Positions 27,905-38,442 of a stretch of DNA of 64,000 bases are shown here, piece after piece. The notes under the pieces were generated by a model. The model made no database searches and was not told where the DNA came from. It saw nothing but the letters and a program-made list of their open reading frames with translations. How positions within the stretch are numbered: position 1 is the stretch's first letter; each line of letters begins with the position of its first letter. Both the position numbers and the translations under genes were made by a program. Source of the DNA: Streptomyces sp. NRRL S-350 (GTDB lineage: Bacteria; Actinomycetota; Actinomycetes; Streptomycetales; Streptomycetaceae); contig NZ_JOHO01000011.1 of NCBI RefSeq assembly GCF_000719705.1, positions 124,001 to 188,000 on the forward strand, written 5' to 3'.

Positions 27905-28579
27905 TCACGCGCCGATCCGGTACAGGGAGTGGGTCCACGAGAACGTGTCGTTGTTCACGTAGTACCAGTAATCCGCCCAGTTGTAGCGGTAGTTGGACGG
28001 CCACGGGTCGCCCCAGTAGATCCAGTTGCTCCCGGTGTCGTAGCCGTACACGACGTGCATGTGCCCGCCGCCCGAACTCCACTGGATGCGGGTCTCGACC
28101 GGCCGGTTCGCGTCCACCTCGGCCTGCACGGTGGTGTAGCGCAGGTAGCCGGTGACGTACGAGCCAGGGGTGATGCCGATCCGGCTCAGCCCGTTCTGCA
28201 CGTCGGCCAGCGTGGCCTGGCTGTTGGGGCAGCCGGAGTCGGTGGCTCGGCCGAACGCAGCGTTGCAGAACTGGTTCTGGCTGTAGTCGTAGCCGAACCA
28301 GGTGGCGATGGTGTTCCCGCTCGCCGCCCAGCACCAGTTGGTCTGCTGTTGCTGCTGCATGGTGATGTTGAGCTTCTTGTACGTGCCGGCGAGGTCCGCC
28401 GTACTGCCGGGCGCGGCGGCCTGGCGGACCTGGTGGGAGGCCCGGACCTGGTGGGGGGCCCGGTCCTGGGCGGGGGCGGCGACCGCAGGCGTCGCGACCG
28501 CGGCGGTGAGCGCCGGGCCCAGCACGCCGAGGGCGAGCAGCGAGACCGCGCGGCGCAGCCGTATCCGTGGAACTGGCAT
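27905..28579 (-). CDS. Secreted papain-like cysteine peptidase (C39_2-like)
   Basis: Secreted protease-type protein with a signal peptide (LLALGVLGPALTAAVATPAVA) and a papain-like fold. The catalytic cysteine lies in TNWCWAASGNTIATWFGY, the histidine in GGHMHVVYGYD, and an Asn/Asp-type third residue in WIYWGDPWP. At 224 residues it is a compact single domain. ATG 28579 has AAGGAGG nine bases upstream. It is followed at once by the anchored secreted protein. The target is unknown. Papain-like proteins of this type often mature other secreted proteins or act as toxins. Confidence 0.82.
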   Translation of the reverse strand: MPVPRIRLRRAVSLLALGVLGPALTAAVATPAVAAPAQDRAPHQVRASHQVRQAAAPGSTADLAGTYKKLNITMQQQQQTNWCWAASGNTIATWFGYDYSQNQFCNAAFGRATDSGCPNSQATLADVQNGLSRIGITPGSYVTGYLRYTTVQAEVDANRPVETRIQWSSGGGHMHVVYGYDTGSNWIYWGDPWPSNYRYNWADYWYYVNNDTFSWTHSLYRIGA

Positions 28580-28787
28580 GTGGGGATGCCTCCTTGCGCG
28601 AATGGAGCGAGGTGCTGTGTGGGGGCGCGGTCCGGATCGCGCCCCGAGCATGGCGCCGTTGTCGGAGGCCGGTCAACGGCTTTGGCGGCGGCCCGGACCG
28701 GGTGTGAACGGCCGGGCGCAGATGTGAACGCCATCCGGCGAACCCCCGCGTCACCGGCCCGGACCGGTGACAAACCACCGTCCGGAT

Positions 28788-28799
28788 GTGAATATTCAC
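28788..28799. promoter_or_regulatory. GTGAATATTCAC palindrome in divergent gap
   Basis: A perfect 12-bp palindrome lies between the divergent peptidase and XRE-like genes, with two further TGTGAAC half-sites near 28700 and 28720. Confidence 0.5.
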
Positions 28800-28842
28800 G
28801 GTCAAACACGGTCTGCCCGCGTCCCCCACCCAGGAGGCCGTC

Positions 28843-29775
28843 ATCCACCGCACCGACCACGCCGACCTCGCCGCCGCCCTGCGGACCGGCCCCTTCCACC
28901 TCGCCCTGCGCACCGCCATCGCCGCTCGGGGCCTCACCCTCCACCGGATCCGCCGCCGCCTCGCCCTGCGCGGCGTCAACGTGGGCCTCACCAGCCTCAG
29001 TTACTGGCAGCAGGGCCGACGCCGGCCCGAACGCCCCGAATCACTGCGCGCCGTCGCCACCCTGGAGGACGTCCTCGACCTGCCCGAGCACTCCCTCACC
29101 CGGCTGCTCGGCCCCCGCCGCGCCGCCCTCGCCACCCCCGCCGGGCCGCCCGTCCGGCCCTACCGCGACCTCATCTCCCCCGCCGCCGCCGTCGACGATC
29201 TGCTCACCGCCCTCGCCGGGCCGCGCGACACCGGCCTGCACACCGTCACCCACATCGAACGCATCCGGCTCGGCCCCGACCGCCGGCTCACCCGCCGCGA
29301 CTCCCAGCACGCCCTGCGCGCCCACCGCGACGGCATCGACCGCTACCTCGCCCTCTACCAGGGTGACCCCGGCAGCGACATCGGGCTGGTCGGCGTCCGC
29401 GCCGAGGAGAACTGCCGCCCCGGCCGCATCCGCCGCGACCGGGCCCACCACCTGCTCGCCGCCGAACTCCTCCTCGACCGCCGGCTCCGCGCCGGCGACA
29501 CCCACCTGCTCGGCTACGGCTTCGACGACGCGCCCTCCCCCGAGCCCAGCTGCGAGTACGTCCGCGGCTTCAACTCCGGGGCCGGCCAGTACGTCCTCCA
29601 GGTCACCTTCCACCCCGCCGCCCTGCCCGTCCGCTGCCACCGCTTCGCCCTCCACTCCCCGGGCGGGGCCCCCTACGAGACCGAGGAGCTGACCCTCGAC
29701 GGCCACCACTGCGTCCACCTGGTCGCCACCGCGCTGCGGCCGTGCATCCTGGGCATCCGCTGGGACTGGGAGTGA
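28843..29775 (+). CDS. XRE-like DNA-binding protein, no canonical start codon
   Basis: Regulator-type protein with an N-terminal helix-turn-helix of a streptomycete family (FHLALRTAIAARGLTLHRIR...SLSYWQQGRRRPERPE) and a C-terminal region rich in His and Arg of unknown role. The family-like sequence begins well before the first in-frame GTG at 28981. The in-frame segment between the stop at 28789 and 28981 has no ATG, GTG or TTG. AGGAGG at 28832-28837 stands five bases before an ATC (28843), so ATC may serve as start. Starting at 28981 would cut the domain in half. Confidence 0.65.
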   Translation: MHRTDHADLAAALRTGPFHLALRTAIAARGLTLHRIRRRLALRGVNVGLTSLSYWQQGRRRPERPESLRAVATLEDVLDLPEHSLTRLLGPRRAALATPAGPPVRPYRDLISPAAAVDDLLTALAGPRDTGLHTVTHIERIRLGPDRRLTRRDSQHALRAHRDGIDRYLALYQGDPGSDIGLVGVRAEENCRPGRIRRDRAHHLLAAELLLDRRLRAGDTHLLGYGFDDAPSPEPSCEYVRGFNSGAGQYVLQVTFHPAALPVRCHRFALHSPGGAPYETEELTLDGHHCVHLVATALRPCILGIRWDWE

Positions 29776-29792
29776 AGTGGCCGGGAATCCCC

Positions 29793-30653
29793 CTACCGCG
29801 TCAGGAAGTCCACGACCAGGCAGTCCTCCACCGGCCGGTAGCCGATCTGCTGGTAGATCGAGTTGCTGGTCGGATTGCCGAGGTCGGTGTAGAGCAGCAC
29901 CTCCTCCACCCCCCGGGAGAGGAGGTGCGCGGAGACGGCGGCCGTGACGGCGCTTCCGTAGCCGCGGCCCCGGTGCTCGGCGGGCGTGTAGACCGGGCCG
30001 ATGCGGGACATCCCGGCGACCACCGGGCTGCTGCCCGCCAGGGCGACCGGGCTGCCCCCGTCCTCCCACAGGTGGAGCCCGCCGACCGCGATCTTGTCGT
30101 CCACCGCCCGCGGCACGTCGGGCAGCATCACCTCGACCTCGGCCAGGAACTCCTCGTACCAGCGGATCACCAGCTCGCGCTCGGCCGGTTCGGCGAGCCG
30201 GTGGCGGCCCGCGGGCGGACGCGGCGGCCCGGTCAACCCGCCCAGACGGTAGAGCCGTTCCTCGACGCGCACGGACTGTCCGGTGCCGGTGGCGGCCGTC
30301 CAGGCCGCCGCGAAGGCGCGGACCGTGTCCGCCGCCCCACCGACCCCGGTCACCGTGGCGAACCCGGGCCCGGCGGCGGCCAGCCCGACGGCCAGTTCTT
30401 CGGCCGCCTCCTCCGGCATGAAGGAGAGCCGGGGGGCGAACGGCGGCGTCTGCAGGAAGGCCCCGCCGACCGGCGCGCCCTCCGCCGGCCGCCACCAGCC
30501 GAAGACCGGTCGCGGACCGAACACGTCCAGCCCGGCCTCGGCCAGCCGGTGCGTGACGGTGAGCAGGACGGTGTTCGCGGCGGGACGGGCGGCGAGGAAG
30601 GCACCCGCCTGCTCCCGGAACTCGTCGAGGGACGTACTGAAAGTCCAGGTCAT
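29793..30653 (-). CDS. GNAT family N-acetyltransferase
   Basis: Acetyl-CoA-dependent transferase of 286 residues. The C-terminal GNAT half has the acetyl-CoA loop HRGRGYGSAVTAAV and the final strand-helix YTDLGNPTSNSIYQQIGYRPV. The N-terminal half (FLAARPAANTVLLTVTHRLAE) is a second, degenerate GNAT-like domain, a layout common in this family. The start ATG 30653 has no strong ribosome site. The substrate is unknown. It converges with the XRE-like gene across a 17-bp gap. Confidence 0.85.
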   Translation of the reverse strand: MTWTFSTSLDEFREQAGAFLAARPAANTVLLTVTHRLAEAGLDVFGPRPVFGWWRPAEGAPVGGAFLQTPPFAPRLSFMPEEAAEELAVGLAAAGPGFATVTGVGGAADTVRAFAAAWTAATGTGQSVRVEERLYRLGGLTGPPRPPAGRHRLAEPAERELVIRWYEEFLAEVEVMLPDVPRAVDDKIAVGGLHLWEDGGSPVALAGSSPVVAGMSRIGPVYTPAEHRGRGYGSAVTAAVSAHLLSRGVEEVLLYTDLGNPTSNSIYQQIGYRPVEDCLVVDFLTR

Positions 30654-30720
30654 GGCCCATGTTCGCCCCGGCCCGGCCGCGCCCGCCAACGATTATTCGC
30701 CCCGCCGACCGCCGTCCACT

Positions 30721-30836
30721 CGTCTGCCCGATGCCCGGCTGCCCGGCTACGCGACTGCCGGCTACGCGTCTGCCCGGCTACGCGTCTGCCCGACTGCCCG
30801 GCTGCCCGGCTGCTCGGCTGCCCGGGTGGTCAGCTG
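30721..30836. repeat. GC-rich tandem repeats (GCCCGGCTACGCGTCT-type)
   Basis: Repeated units of 7 to 16 bp (CTGCCCGG and GCCCGGCTACGCGTCT) fill the space between the GNAT gene and the stop codon of the DUF255 gene. Confidence 0.75.
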
Positions 30837-30843
30837 CCCGCCG

Positions 30844-32883
<2,040 letters not shown>

Positions 32884-33001
32884 ACGGTCCACCCTACTCA
32901 TGCCGCCCGGCCGAGCCCGTGAAGCCCCACGAACCCGTGGTCCCTTCGGCGGGGTTCCACCCCTGGGCCGAAGGCGCGCCCGCCGAGCCCGGCCTCGGCG
33001 G

Positions 33002-33081
33002 CACCCCCGGAACGGCTCACCCCCGGAACGGCTGACACCCGGAACGGCTCACCCCCGGGACGGCTCACCCCCGAAACCGTT
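33002..33081. repeat. 16-bp tandem repeat upstream of catalase
   Basis: CACCCCCGGAACGGCT is repeated in register five times (33002, 33018, 33034, 33050, 33066). The first two copies are identical and the rest carry one to four changes. Confidence 0.85.
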
Positions 33082-33385
33082 GGACACCCAGGCCGACCGG
33101 CACCCGGGGCGGCTAGGCCGAACGGCGCCCCGCGTCGCGGCACCTGCCACGGCCGCCGATGCTGGGGAAGGCCTCTTGCCCACCCGGGTCGGGCGCCGCG
33201 GTCGGCGGATCGGTCGAGGCGTGTAGGGCCCCTCGGTCCGGGCAGACGGTCGTCGGCAGCCCAGGGCCCTTGGCTGCGGTTGCCGCCGTTTGGAGTCGGC
33301 CGACTGCGCCGACGTCGCGTGTGTGTATGCAGCCGAACGGTCCGCCCCCTGATGCGGGTGGACCGCTGTTGGATCCGGAGGACCA
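33082..33385. other. Non-coding region before catalase
   Basis: With the 16-bp repeats and sequence back to 32884 this is a gap of about 500 bp between the DUF255 gene and the catalase. No gene, and no promoter I can name, was found. Confidence 0.4.
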
Positions 33386-35650
33386 ATGACCAAGTCCAAC
33401 CCCGTGCAGAAGCTGGTGGACACCGTGGCTGACGCCGTGTCCGACAGGAAGGACCGCGGACGGCCGGAGGTGCCGGGGGCGCCCGGTGCGGAGCCGGTTC
33501 CGGTGGCGGAGCCCACCGAGCCGCGCGCGCCGTTGCCGCCCAAGCCCGACCAGGGCGCACCCACCGTCGTGTCGGCGACGGGCCGCGGTGGCGGGGCGGC
33601 GGACGTGCGGTCGCAGAGCGGTGGCTACCTGACCACGGCTCAAGGCACCCGCGTGTCGGACAGCGACCATTCGTTGAAGGCCGGCCCGCGCGGTCCGGTC
33701 CTCCTCCAGGACCACCACCTGCGCGAGAAGATCACGCACTTCGACCACGAGCGGATCCCCGAGCGGGTGGTGCACGCCCGCGGCGCCGCCGCGCACGGCG
33801 TGTTCCGCGGCTACGGCACGGCCGGGGCGGTCACCAAGGCCGCTTTCCTGGCCGAGGGCGTCGAGACGCCCGTGTTCGTGCGCTTCTCCACCGTGCTGGG
33901 CTCGCGCGGCTCGGCGGACACCGTGCGCGACACCCGCGGTTTCGCCACGAAGTTCTACACCGGGGAGGGCGTCTTCGACCTGGTCGGGAACAACATCCCG
34001 GTGTTCTTCATCCAGGACGCGATCAAGTTCCCCGACGTGGTGCACGCCGCGAAGCCCCACCCGGACCGGGAGATCCCGCAGGCGCAGAGCGCGCACGACA
34101 CGTTCTGGGATTTCGTGTCGCTGCACACGGAGGCGACCCACCACACGCTGTGGAACATGTCCGACCGCGGCATCCCCCGTTCGTACCGGATGATGGAGGG
34201 TTTCGGCGTCCACACCTTCCGCCTGGTGAACGCGGAGGGCGCGAGCACGCTGGTGAAGTTCCACTGGAAGCCGAAGCTGGGCGTGCACTCCCTGGTGTGG
34301 GAGGAGGCGCAGCTGATCGGCGGCATGGACCCGGACTTCCACCGGCGTGACCTCTACGACGCGATCGAGGCCGGCGCGTTCCCGCAGTGGGAGCTCGGTA
34401 TCCAGACCTTCCCGGACACCCCGGAGCAGACGTTCGAAGGGATCGACCTGCTCGATCCGACGAAGATCGTGCCCGAGGAGCTGGCCCCCGTCCGGCCGAT
34501 CGGGCTGATGACGCTCACCGCCAACCCGACCAATTTCTTCGCCGAGGTGGAGCAGGTGGCCTTCCACCCCGGGCACCTCGTTCCCGGTATCGACATCACC
34601 GACGACCCGCTGCTGAGCGGCCGCCTGTTCTCCTACCTCGACACCCAGATCACGCGTCTGGGCGGCCCGAACTTCGCGCAGATCCCGATCAACCGCACCC
34701 ACGCGCCGGTCAACGACATGCTGCGCGACGGGTTCCACCAGGACGCGGTCCACAGCGGGGTCGCCCCCTACAAGCCGAACTCGCTGGACGGCGGCTGCCC
34801 GTTCTTCGCCGGCGCCGGCGAGCACGCGTTCGTGGAGTACCCCACCCCGGTCGCCGCGGCGGCCAAGGTGCGCGAGGCCCCCGCGTCGTTCGCGGACCAC
34901 TTCAGCCAGCCGCGTCAGTTCTGGCTCAGCCTCACCGCGGTCGAGCAGCAGCACGTCATCGCCGCGTACACCTTCGAGCTGTCCAAGGTGTACGAAGTGG
35001 CGATCAGGGAGCGGACGCTGGGCGTGCTCGCCAACATCGACCCCACCCTGTGCGCGGAGGTGGCCGCGGGGCTCGGCCTGCCGGCTCCCGAGCCGACCGC
35101 CCCGGCACCGGACCTGCGGCCCAGCCCCGCCCTCTCGCAGCTCGGCGCGTCCTGGCCGGCCGACGGCCGCGTGGTCGGCATCGTCACCGACTCCACCGGC
35201 GACACGGGCGTCGTACGGGCGGCCCGGGATGCGGTGCGCGGCGCCGGGATGACGCCCCTGATCATCGCGCCCACCGCCGCGCCCCTGGCCGACGACCTCC
35301 CGGTCCAGCGCACGTTCGCCGCCGCCCGCTCGGTGGAGTTCGACGCGCTCTACGTCCTCGGCGCGCCGGCGCCGGGGGCCGACGACCACGGCGCACGGGA
35401 CGCCAAGTCCAACGGGTCGTCGCCGGTCGACTCCCGGGTGGCGCTGCTCGTCAACGAGGCCTACCGCCATGCCAAGCCGGTCGGCGGCCACCCCGCCGCC
35501 CGTGCCGTGTGGGCGGCTGCGGGCGTCGACCCCCAGGCTCCCGGCGTCCTGACGAGCGAGGATCTGGACGAGGTGCTGGCCGGCCTCGTCGGCTTCCTGG
35601 GTGCCCACCGCGTGTGGGACCGCTTCCCGGTTCCCGGTGCCCGGCCGTAG
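33386..35650 (+). CDS. katE: Large-subunit catalase (KatE type)
   Basis: Haem catalase that disproportionates hydrogen peroxide. A variable 100-residue N-terminus leads to the catalase core, with catalytic His in ERVVHARGAAAHG, Asn in FDLVGNNIPVFFIQDAIKFPD and the haem-ligand region FSYLDTQITRLGGPNFAQIP. The C-terminal domain from about residue 600 (RVVGIVTDSTGDTGVVRAA, DALYVLGAPAPGADD) is the flavodoxin/GATase-like domain of large catalases. The 754-residue length fits HPII-type enzymes. GGAGG stands four bases before the ATG. Confidence 0.95.
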   Translation: MTKSNPVQKLVDTVADAVSDRKDRGRPEVPGAPGAEPVPVAEPTEPRAPLPPKPDQGAPTVVSATGRGGGAADVRSQSGGYLTTAQGTRVSDSDHSLKAGPRGPVLLQDHHLREKITHFDHERIPERVVHARGAAAHGVFRGYGTAGAVTKAAFLAEGVETPVFVRFSTVLGSRGSADTVRDTRGFATKFYTGEGVFDLVGNNIPVFFIQDAIKFPDVVHAAKPHPDREIPQAQSAHDTFWDFVSLHTEATHHTLWNMSDRGIPRSYRMMEGFGVHTFRLVNAEGASTLVKFHWKPKLGVHSLVWEEAQLIGGMDPDFHRRDLYDAIEAGAFPQWELGIQTFPDTPEQTFEGIDLLDPTKIVPEELAPVRPIGLMTLTANPTNFFAEVEQVAFHPGHLVPGIDITDDPLLSGRLFSYLDTQITRLGGPNFAQIPINRTHAPVNDMLRDGFHQDAVHSGVAPYKPNSLDGGCPFFAGAGEHAFVEYPTPVAAAAKVREAPASFADHFSQPRQFWLSLTAVEQQHVIAAYTFELSKVYEVAIRERTLGVLANIDPTLCAEVAAGLGLPAPEPTAPAPDLRPSPALSQLGASWPADGRVVGIVTDSTGDTGVVRAARDAVRGAGMTPLIIAPTAAPLADDLPVQRTFAAARSVEFDALYVLGAPAPGADDHGARDAKSNGSSPVDSRVALLVNEAYRHAKPVGGHPAARAVWAAAGVDPQAPGVLTSEDLDEVLAGLVGFLGAHRVWDRFPVPGARP

Positions 35651-35674
35651 GAGTCCGGTCGGGTCTCACCGGTG

Positions 35675-35703
35675 CGCCCGGCCCGGGCCCCGGCGGCCGG
35701 GCG
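35675..35703. terminator. Hairpin between catalase and small membrane gene
   Basis: CGCCCGGCC (35675-35683) pairs with GGCCGGGCG (35695-35703) between convergent stop codons. Confidence 0.6.
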
Positions 35704-35895
35704 TCACTCCTTCGGAGCCTCCGGCTCCTCGACGAAGTCGACCTTCTTGAACTGCCGGTTCATCGACTTGACCAGGAACCACGTGGCCACGCCGAGAGCG
35801 GCGAAGACGACGAAGCCGAGGAGGCCGGGGGTGACCTTGGCGTCGTCGACGGCGAGGTCAGCGGCGAGGTGGACGAGGTTCACGGGGGCACTCAT
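35704..35895 (-). CDS. Small single-helix membrane protein (63 aa)
   Basis: One membrane helix (TPGLLGFVVFAALGVATWFLV) with a short N-terminal region and a charged C-terminus (KSMNRQFKKVDFVEEPEAPKE). It starts 49 bases after mca on the same strand, so it is likely in the same transcript. Small proteins of this form beside mca seem common in the group, but I know no function. Confidence 0.75.
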   Translation of the reverse strand: MSAPVNLVHLAADLAVDDAKVTPGLLGFVVFAALGVATWFLVKSMNRQFKKVDFVEEPEAPKE

Positions 35896-35944
35896 ATCTC
35901 TATGGTGGCCCGGCTCACGGGGAGCCGGGCCATCGGGGGGTGGT

Positions 35945-36850
35945 TCAGTCGCGCGTGTCTGCGGCCTCGGCCGCCAGGGTGGGGGTGCGCAGGCCGGCGA
36001 ACAGGTCGTCCTCCGGCAGGTCCACGTCGACCAGGGTACGGGCGAGCTCGTAGTCCTCGGTGGGCCACACCTCGCGCTGGACCTCCAGCGGGACGCGGAA
36101 CCACGGGCCGTCCGGGTCGATCTGGGTGGCGTGGGCGATCAGCGCGCGGTCCCGGGTCTCGAACCAGTCGTCGCAGCGGACCCGGGTGGTGATCTCGCGC
36201 TCCTTGCGGCCGCTCTTCTCCCAGCCCTCGATCCACTCGCCGTACGGCGAGTCGTGGCCGTGTTCGGTGAGGTACTGGTGCAGCGCCCGGATGCGGCCCA
36301 TGGGGAAGCCGTGGTTGTAGTACAGCTTGAGCGGCTGCCAGGGCTCACCGGCCTCGGGGTAGGCGTCCGGATCGCCCGCGGCGTCGAAGGCCAGCATGGT
36401 GATCTTGTGGGTCATGATGTGGTCCGGGTGCGGGTAGCCGCCGTTCTCGTCGTAGGTCGTGACGACCTGCGGCTTGAACTCGCGGATCAGCCGGACCAGC
36501 GGCTCGGCCGCTTCCTTCACGTCCTGCAGGGCGAAGCAGCCCTCCGGGAGCGGGGGCAGCGGGTCGCCCTCGGGCAGGCCGGAGTCCACGAAGCCCAGCC
36601 AGGCCTGCTTGACGCCGAGGATCGCCCGCGCCTCGTCCATCTCCTTGCGCCGGACCTCGTGGATGTTCTCCTCGATGTACGGATCCCCCTGGAGCTTGGG
36701 GTTGAGGACCGACCCGCGCTCGCCCCCCGTGCAGGTGGCCACCAGCACGTCCACACCCTGTTCGACGTACCTGGCCATGGTGGCCGCGCCCTTGCTGGAC
36801 TCGTCGTCCGGGTGGGCGTGCACCGCCATCAGTCGCAACTGCTCAGTCAA
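35945..36850 (-). CDS. mca: Mycothiol S-conjugate amidase
   Basis: Zinc amidase that cleaves mycothiol conjugates of toxins to a mercapturic acid and glucosaminyl-inositol, a detoxification step specific to actinobacteria. The LmbE-family zinc motif is AVHAHPDDESS, with GGYPHPDHIMTH later; CTGGERGSVLNPKLQGD is also typical. I choose TTG 36850 (LTEQLRLMAVHAHPDDE, first residue read as Met) as the family N-terminus begins there, with GGAAGG about 11 bases upstream. ATG 36871 is an alternative. It is divergent from the DUF4307 gene. Confidence 0.95.
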   Translation of the reverse strand: MTEQLRLMAVHAHPDDESSKGAATMARYVEQGVDVLVATCTGGERGSVLNPKLQGDPYIEENIHEVRRKEMDEARAILGVKQAWLGFVDSGLPEGDPLPPLPEGCFALQDVKEAAEPLVRLIREFKPQVVTTYDENGGYPHPDHIMTHKITMLAFDAAGDPDAYPEAGEPWQPLKLYYNHGFPMGRIRALHQYLTEHGHDSPYGEWIEGWEKSGRKEREITTRVRCDDWFETRDRALIAHATQIDPDGPWFRVPLEVQREVWPTEDYELARTLVDVDLPEDDLFAGLRTPTLAAEAADTRD

Positions 36851-37090
36851 CGCCTTGCGTTCCTTCCACATCCTCGGGCGTTCCGCGAAGTCCGGGTCTG
36901 CCCACCGTACGAACCGCTCACTTCGGGACCGCGTCGCCGCGGGGCCGGCCCGCGGATGTCGCCGACACGGCCGAGCCCTGCCCCCGCCGGACCGGCCGCG
37001 GGCGTGCCCCTCCTATAGTGACGGACTGGAGGAGCGCCGCATTCCCCCGTTCCACCCCGCGCGGCCCCTCCCCAGGGAAGGACGAGTCCG

Positions 37091-37504
37091 ATGACTGCAG
37101 AGACCACCGCCGCCACGCTGCCCGAGGGGCGCTACGGCAGGAGCGGGGACCGCGACTCGGACCGCCGCCTGAAGGTGGTCGGAGCGGTCTGCGGCGTGCT
37201 GGGCCTGGGCGTGGTCGCCTGGCTGGGCGGTTCCTACCTGCTGCGCGAGACGAAGATCAACGGCTCGGTGCCGACCTTCCAGGTGCTCTCCGACTCCGAG
37301 GTCCGCCTGCACCTCACGGTGAGCAAGAGCGACGGGCAGGCCGGCACCTGTACGGTCCGCTCGCAGGGCGACGACCACGCGGTGGTCGGGGTGGCCGACT
37401 TCCCCGTCCCGGCGGCCGGCTCCAGCTACGACGCGGTGGTCACCCTGCGCACGACGTCCCGCGGCACCACGGCCGAACTGCTGGGCTGCACGCCGGCCCG
37501 GTAG
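37091..37504 (+). CDS. DUF4307 domain membrane protein
   Basis: 137 residues with one N-terminal membrane helix (KVVGAVCGVLGLGVVAWLGGSYLL) and an extracytoplasmic beta-rich domain holding two cysteines (AGTCTVRSQG and LLGCTPAR). It matches the DUF4307 pattern, an actinobacterial family found next to mca and greA. Function unknown. The region upstream is shared with divergent mca. Confidence 0.88.
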   Translation: MTAETTAATLPEGRYGRSGDRDSDRRLKVVGAVCGVLGLGVVAWLGGSYLLRETKINGSVPTFQVLSDSEVRLHLTVSKSDGQAGTCTVRSQGDDHAVVGVADFPVPAAGSSYDAVVTLRTTSRGTTAELLGCTPAR

Positions 37505-37762
37505 GCCGCATATTCGCTCCGGCGAGCGGGCATCCGTAGAAGGTCCCCGTTTCGTCCTGGACACCGAGGCGCAACACCCCCGTCGATGTCGCGTCGGCGC
37601 CTCTCCCGCTTGTCGGCAGGAGTTGTTAGGCTCGTGGTTTCGCCCCTTCCGCACCGGATGGTACGGGAGCGGGCGTTGCTTTGTAGTTGAGACCGATATC
37701 ACCACCAACCCTGCTGACGACTCACACCCTCAGCACAGCCCCAGCACCTACGAGGAGCACCC

Positions 37763-38263
37763 GTGACCCAGACCAGTGAAAACGTGACCTGGCTCACTCA
37801 GGCCGGTTACGACCAGCTCAAGGCCGAGCTGGACCATCTGACCGGGCCCTGGCGCATCGAGATCGCCCAGAAGATCGAGGCGGCGCGCGAGGAGGGGGAC
37901 CTCAAGGAGAACGCCGGCTACCACGCGGCGAAGGAGGAGCAGGGCAAGTACGAGCTGCGCATCCGCCAGCTGACCCAGCTGCTGGAGCGCGCCAAGGTCG
38001 GCGAGGCGCCGGCCGACTCCGGCGTGGTGGCCCCGGGCATGGTCGTCACGGTCGCGTTCGACGGCGACGAGGACGACCTCATGGAGTTCCTGCTCGCCTC
38101 CCGCGAGGTCGCGGGCGCCGACGACCTGGACGTCTACTCCCCGCAGTCGCCGCTGGGCCGCGCGATCGACGGCAAGCAGATCGGCGACGAGGCCACCTAC
38201 GACCTGCCGAACGGCAAGCCGGCCATGGTGAAGATCGTCAAGGTCGTGCCGCACGCCGGCTGA
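37763..38263 (+). CDS. greA: Transcription elongation factor GreA
   Basis: Cleavage factor that rescues backtracked RNA polymerase. It has the N-terminal coiled coil with the acidic tip in AAREEGDLKENAGYHAAKEEQG and the FKBP-like C-terminal domain (SPLGRAIDGKQIGDEATYDLP). The GTG start has GAGGAG six bases upstream; 166 residues is the usual actinobacterial length. A perfect 20-bp hairpin follows the stop codon. Confidence 0.97.
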   Translation: MTQTSENVTWLTQAGYDQLKAELDHLTGPWRIEIAQKIEAAREEGDLKENAGYHAAKEEQGKYELRIRQLTQLLERAKVGEAPADSGVVAPGMVVTVAFDGDEDDLMEFLLASREVAGADDLDVYSPQSPLGRAIDGKQIGDEATYDLPNGKPAMVKIVKVVPHAG

Positions 38264-38280
38264 TCCGGCCCCCACTGCCC

Positions 38281-38321
38281 GAGGGCGGCCGCGGAGTCCC
38301 TGGGACTCCGCGGCCGCCCTC
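38281..38321 (+). terminator. Perfect 20-bp terminator palindrome after greA
   Basis: The 41-bp sequence is a complete inverted repeat around base 38301, 18 bases after the greA stop codon. Confidence 0.85.
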
Positions 38322-38349
38322 CCGCGTTCACCCCGCAGCGGAAGCGGCA

Positions 38350-38442
38350 CCCGGCTCAGGCCCCGCCCGGGCAGCGCTTCGGCTCAGGCGCCGGCCCGGC
38401 CCGGGCAGCGCTTCGGCCCGGGCAGCAGCTTCGGCTCAGGCC
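38350..38442. repeat. Direct repeats of CCCGGGCAGCGCTTCGG
   Basis: The 17-bp unit occurs at 38366-38382 and 38400-38416, with a third, slightly altered copy at 38417-38434. The array runs up to the stop codon of the ABC permease at 38436. Confidence 0.8.

Noticed and set aside
33082..33385. A SigB-type promoter before the catalase gene
   Set aside because: I looked for a GTTT/GGGTAC-like pair but no acceptable -10 was found at the right spacing.
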